A stretch of 6,827 bases of DNA from Halanaerobiaceae bacterium (lineage in GTDB: Bacteria > Bacillota > Halanaerobiia > Halanaerobiales > DTU029), in the NCBI GenBank assembly GCA_012521855.1, contig JAAYLO010000244.1, positions 1 through 6,827 of the forward strand. Reading direction: 5' to 3'. The translations under genes and the position numbers were made by a program. Shown here piece after piece: positions 6,759 to 6,827 of the stretch. The notes under the pieces are model-generated. The model ran no database searches. It had not been told where the DNA came from and worked only from the letters and a program-made list of their open reading frames with translations. Within the stretch, counting starts at the first letter, position 1; the number at the start of each line of letters is the position of its first letter.

Positions 6759-6827
6759 ATGTCTTGTTGCAGGAATGCCTAATGTGGGGAAAACCTGTTT
6801 TGTAATAAATTTTGCAGAATATATGGG
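6751..6827 (+). CDS. P-loop GTPase-like protein, N-terminal fragment
   Basis: The first 25 codons of a new gene are present, starting at GTG 6751 and running off the window. They overlap the spoVK end by 8 bases. The protein begins with a beta strand (SECLVAG) leading straight into GMPNVGKT at residues 8-15, which fits the G1 motif GxxNxGKT of translation-factor-related (TRAFAC) GTPases such as Era, Der, HflX or FeoB. There is no domain ahead of the P-loop, so it is not HflX, whose GTPase domain follows a long N-terminal domain. The remaining G motifs (G3 DxxG, G4 NKxD) lie outside, so the exact subfamily cannot be named. The overlap and Shine-Dalgarno imply coupled expression with the SpoVK-like ATPase. 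Confidence 0.72.
   Translation, partial: MSECLVAGMPNVGKTCFVINFAEYM

Noticed and set aside
1..6827. Mobile element, CRISPR array, tRNA/rRNA gene, or novel defence system
   Set aside because: Nearly all bases are accounted for by five recognisable gene families plus one partial GTPase. I saw no terminal inverted repeats, spaced repeats, RNA gene signatures or foreign-looking base composition.

Overview
The window is a compact, AT-rich, single-strand housekeeping cluster in which every gene is on the + strand: the 3' end of miaB, then mutS, mutL, miaA, a spoVK-type AAA+ ATPase, and the first codons of a P-loop GTPase. Three things point to a low-GC, anaerobic, spore-forming-lineage Firmicute. 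These are strong AGGAGGTGAT-type ribosome binding sites, frequent TTG/GTG starts, and a close SpoVK relative beside a MutL that carries the endonuclease motifs. My best guess is a clostridial or Halanaerobiales-like lineage, but the exact taxon is inference, not something the sequence proves.

Layout. Bases 1-131 hold the C-terminal TRAM region of MiaB. mutS (132-2768) starts at a TTG directly abutting the miaB stop. mutL (2775-4649) follows after 6 bp, with its Shine-Dalgarno overlapping the mutS stop. miaA most likely starts at TTG 4670 behind a near-perfect Shine-Dalgarno; an upstream in-frame ATG at 4646 would overlap mutL. Bases 5615-5732 are the only real intergenic gap. The gap holds a 10-bp tandem repeat, a short GC-hairpin/T-tract terminator, and an inverted repeat whose 3' arm enters the spoVK ribosome binding site. 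spoVK (5733-6758) overlaps the next gene, a GTPase beginning at GTG 6751 and cut by the window edge.

How the genes work together. MutS and MutL form the core of DNA mismatch repair. Both carry sliding-clamp binding motifs, and MutL keeps the metal-dependent nicking motifs, so this is the MutH-independent, clamp-directed version of the pathway. MiaA and MiaB act one after the other on A37 of tRNAs that read UNN codons (i6A, then ms2i6A) and bracket the repair genes. The spoVK-GTPase pair looks like a separate transcription unit after the terminator. hfq, which often follows miaA, is not present here.

I found no mobile element, CRISPR array, RNA gene or clearly novel system. The points worth a second look are small: the SD-sequestering inverted repeat, a DQHN variant in the MutL nuclease motif, 8-base homopolymer tracts inside both repair genes, the divergent N-terminus of the SpoVK protein, and the coupled GTPase.
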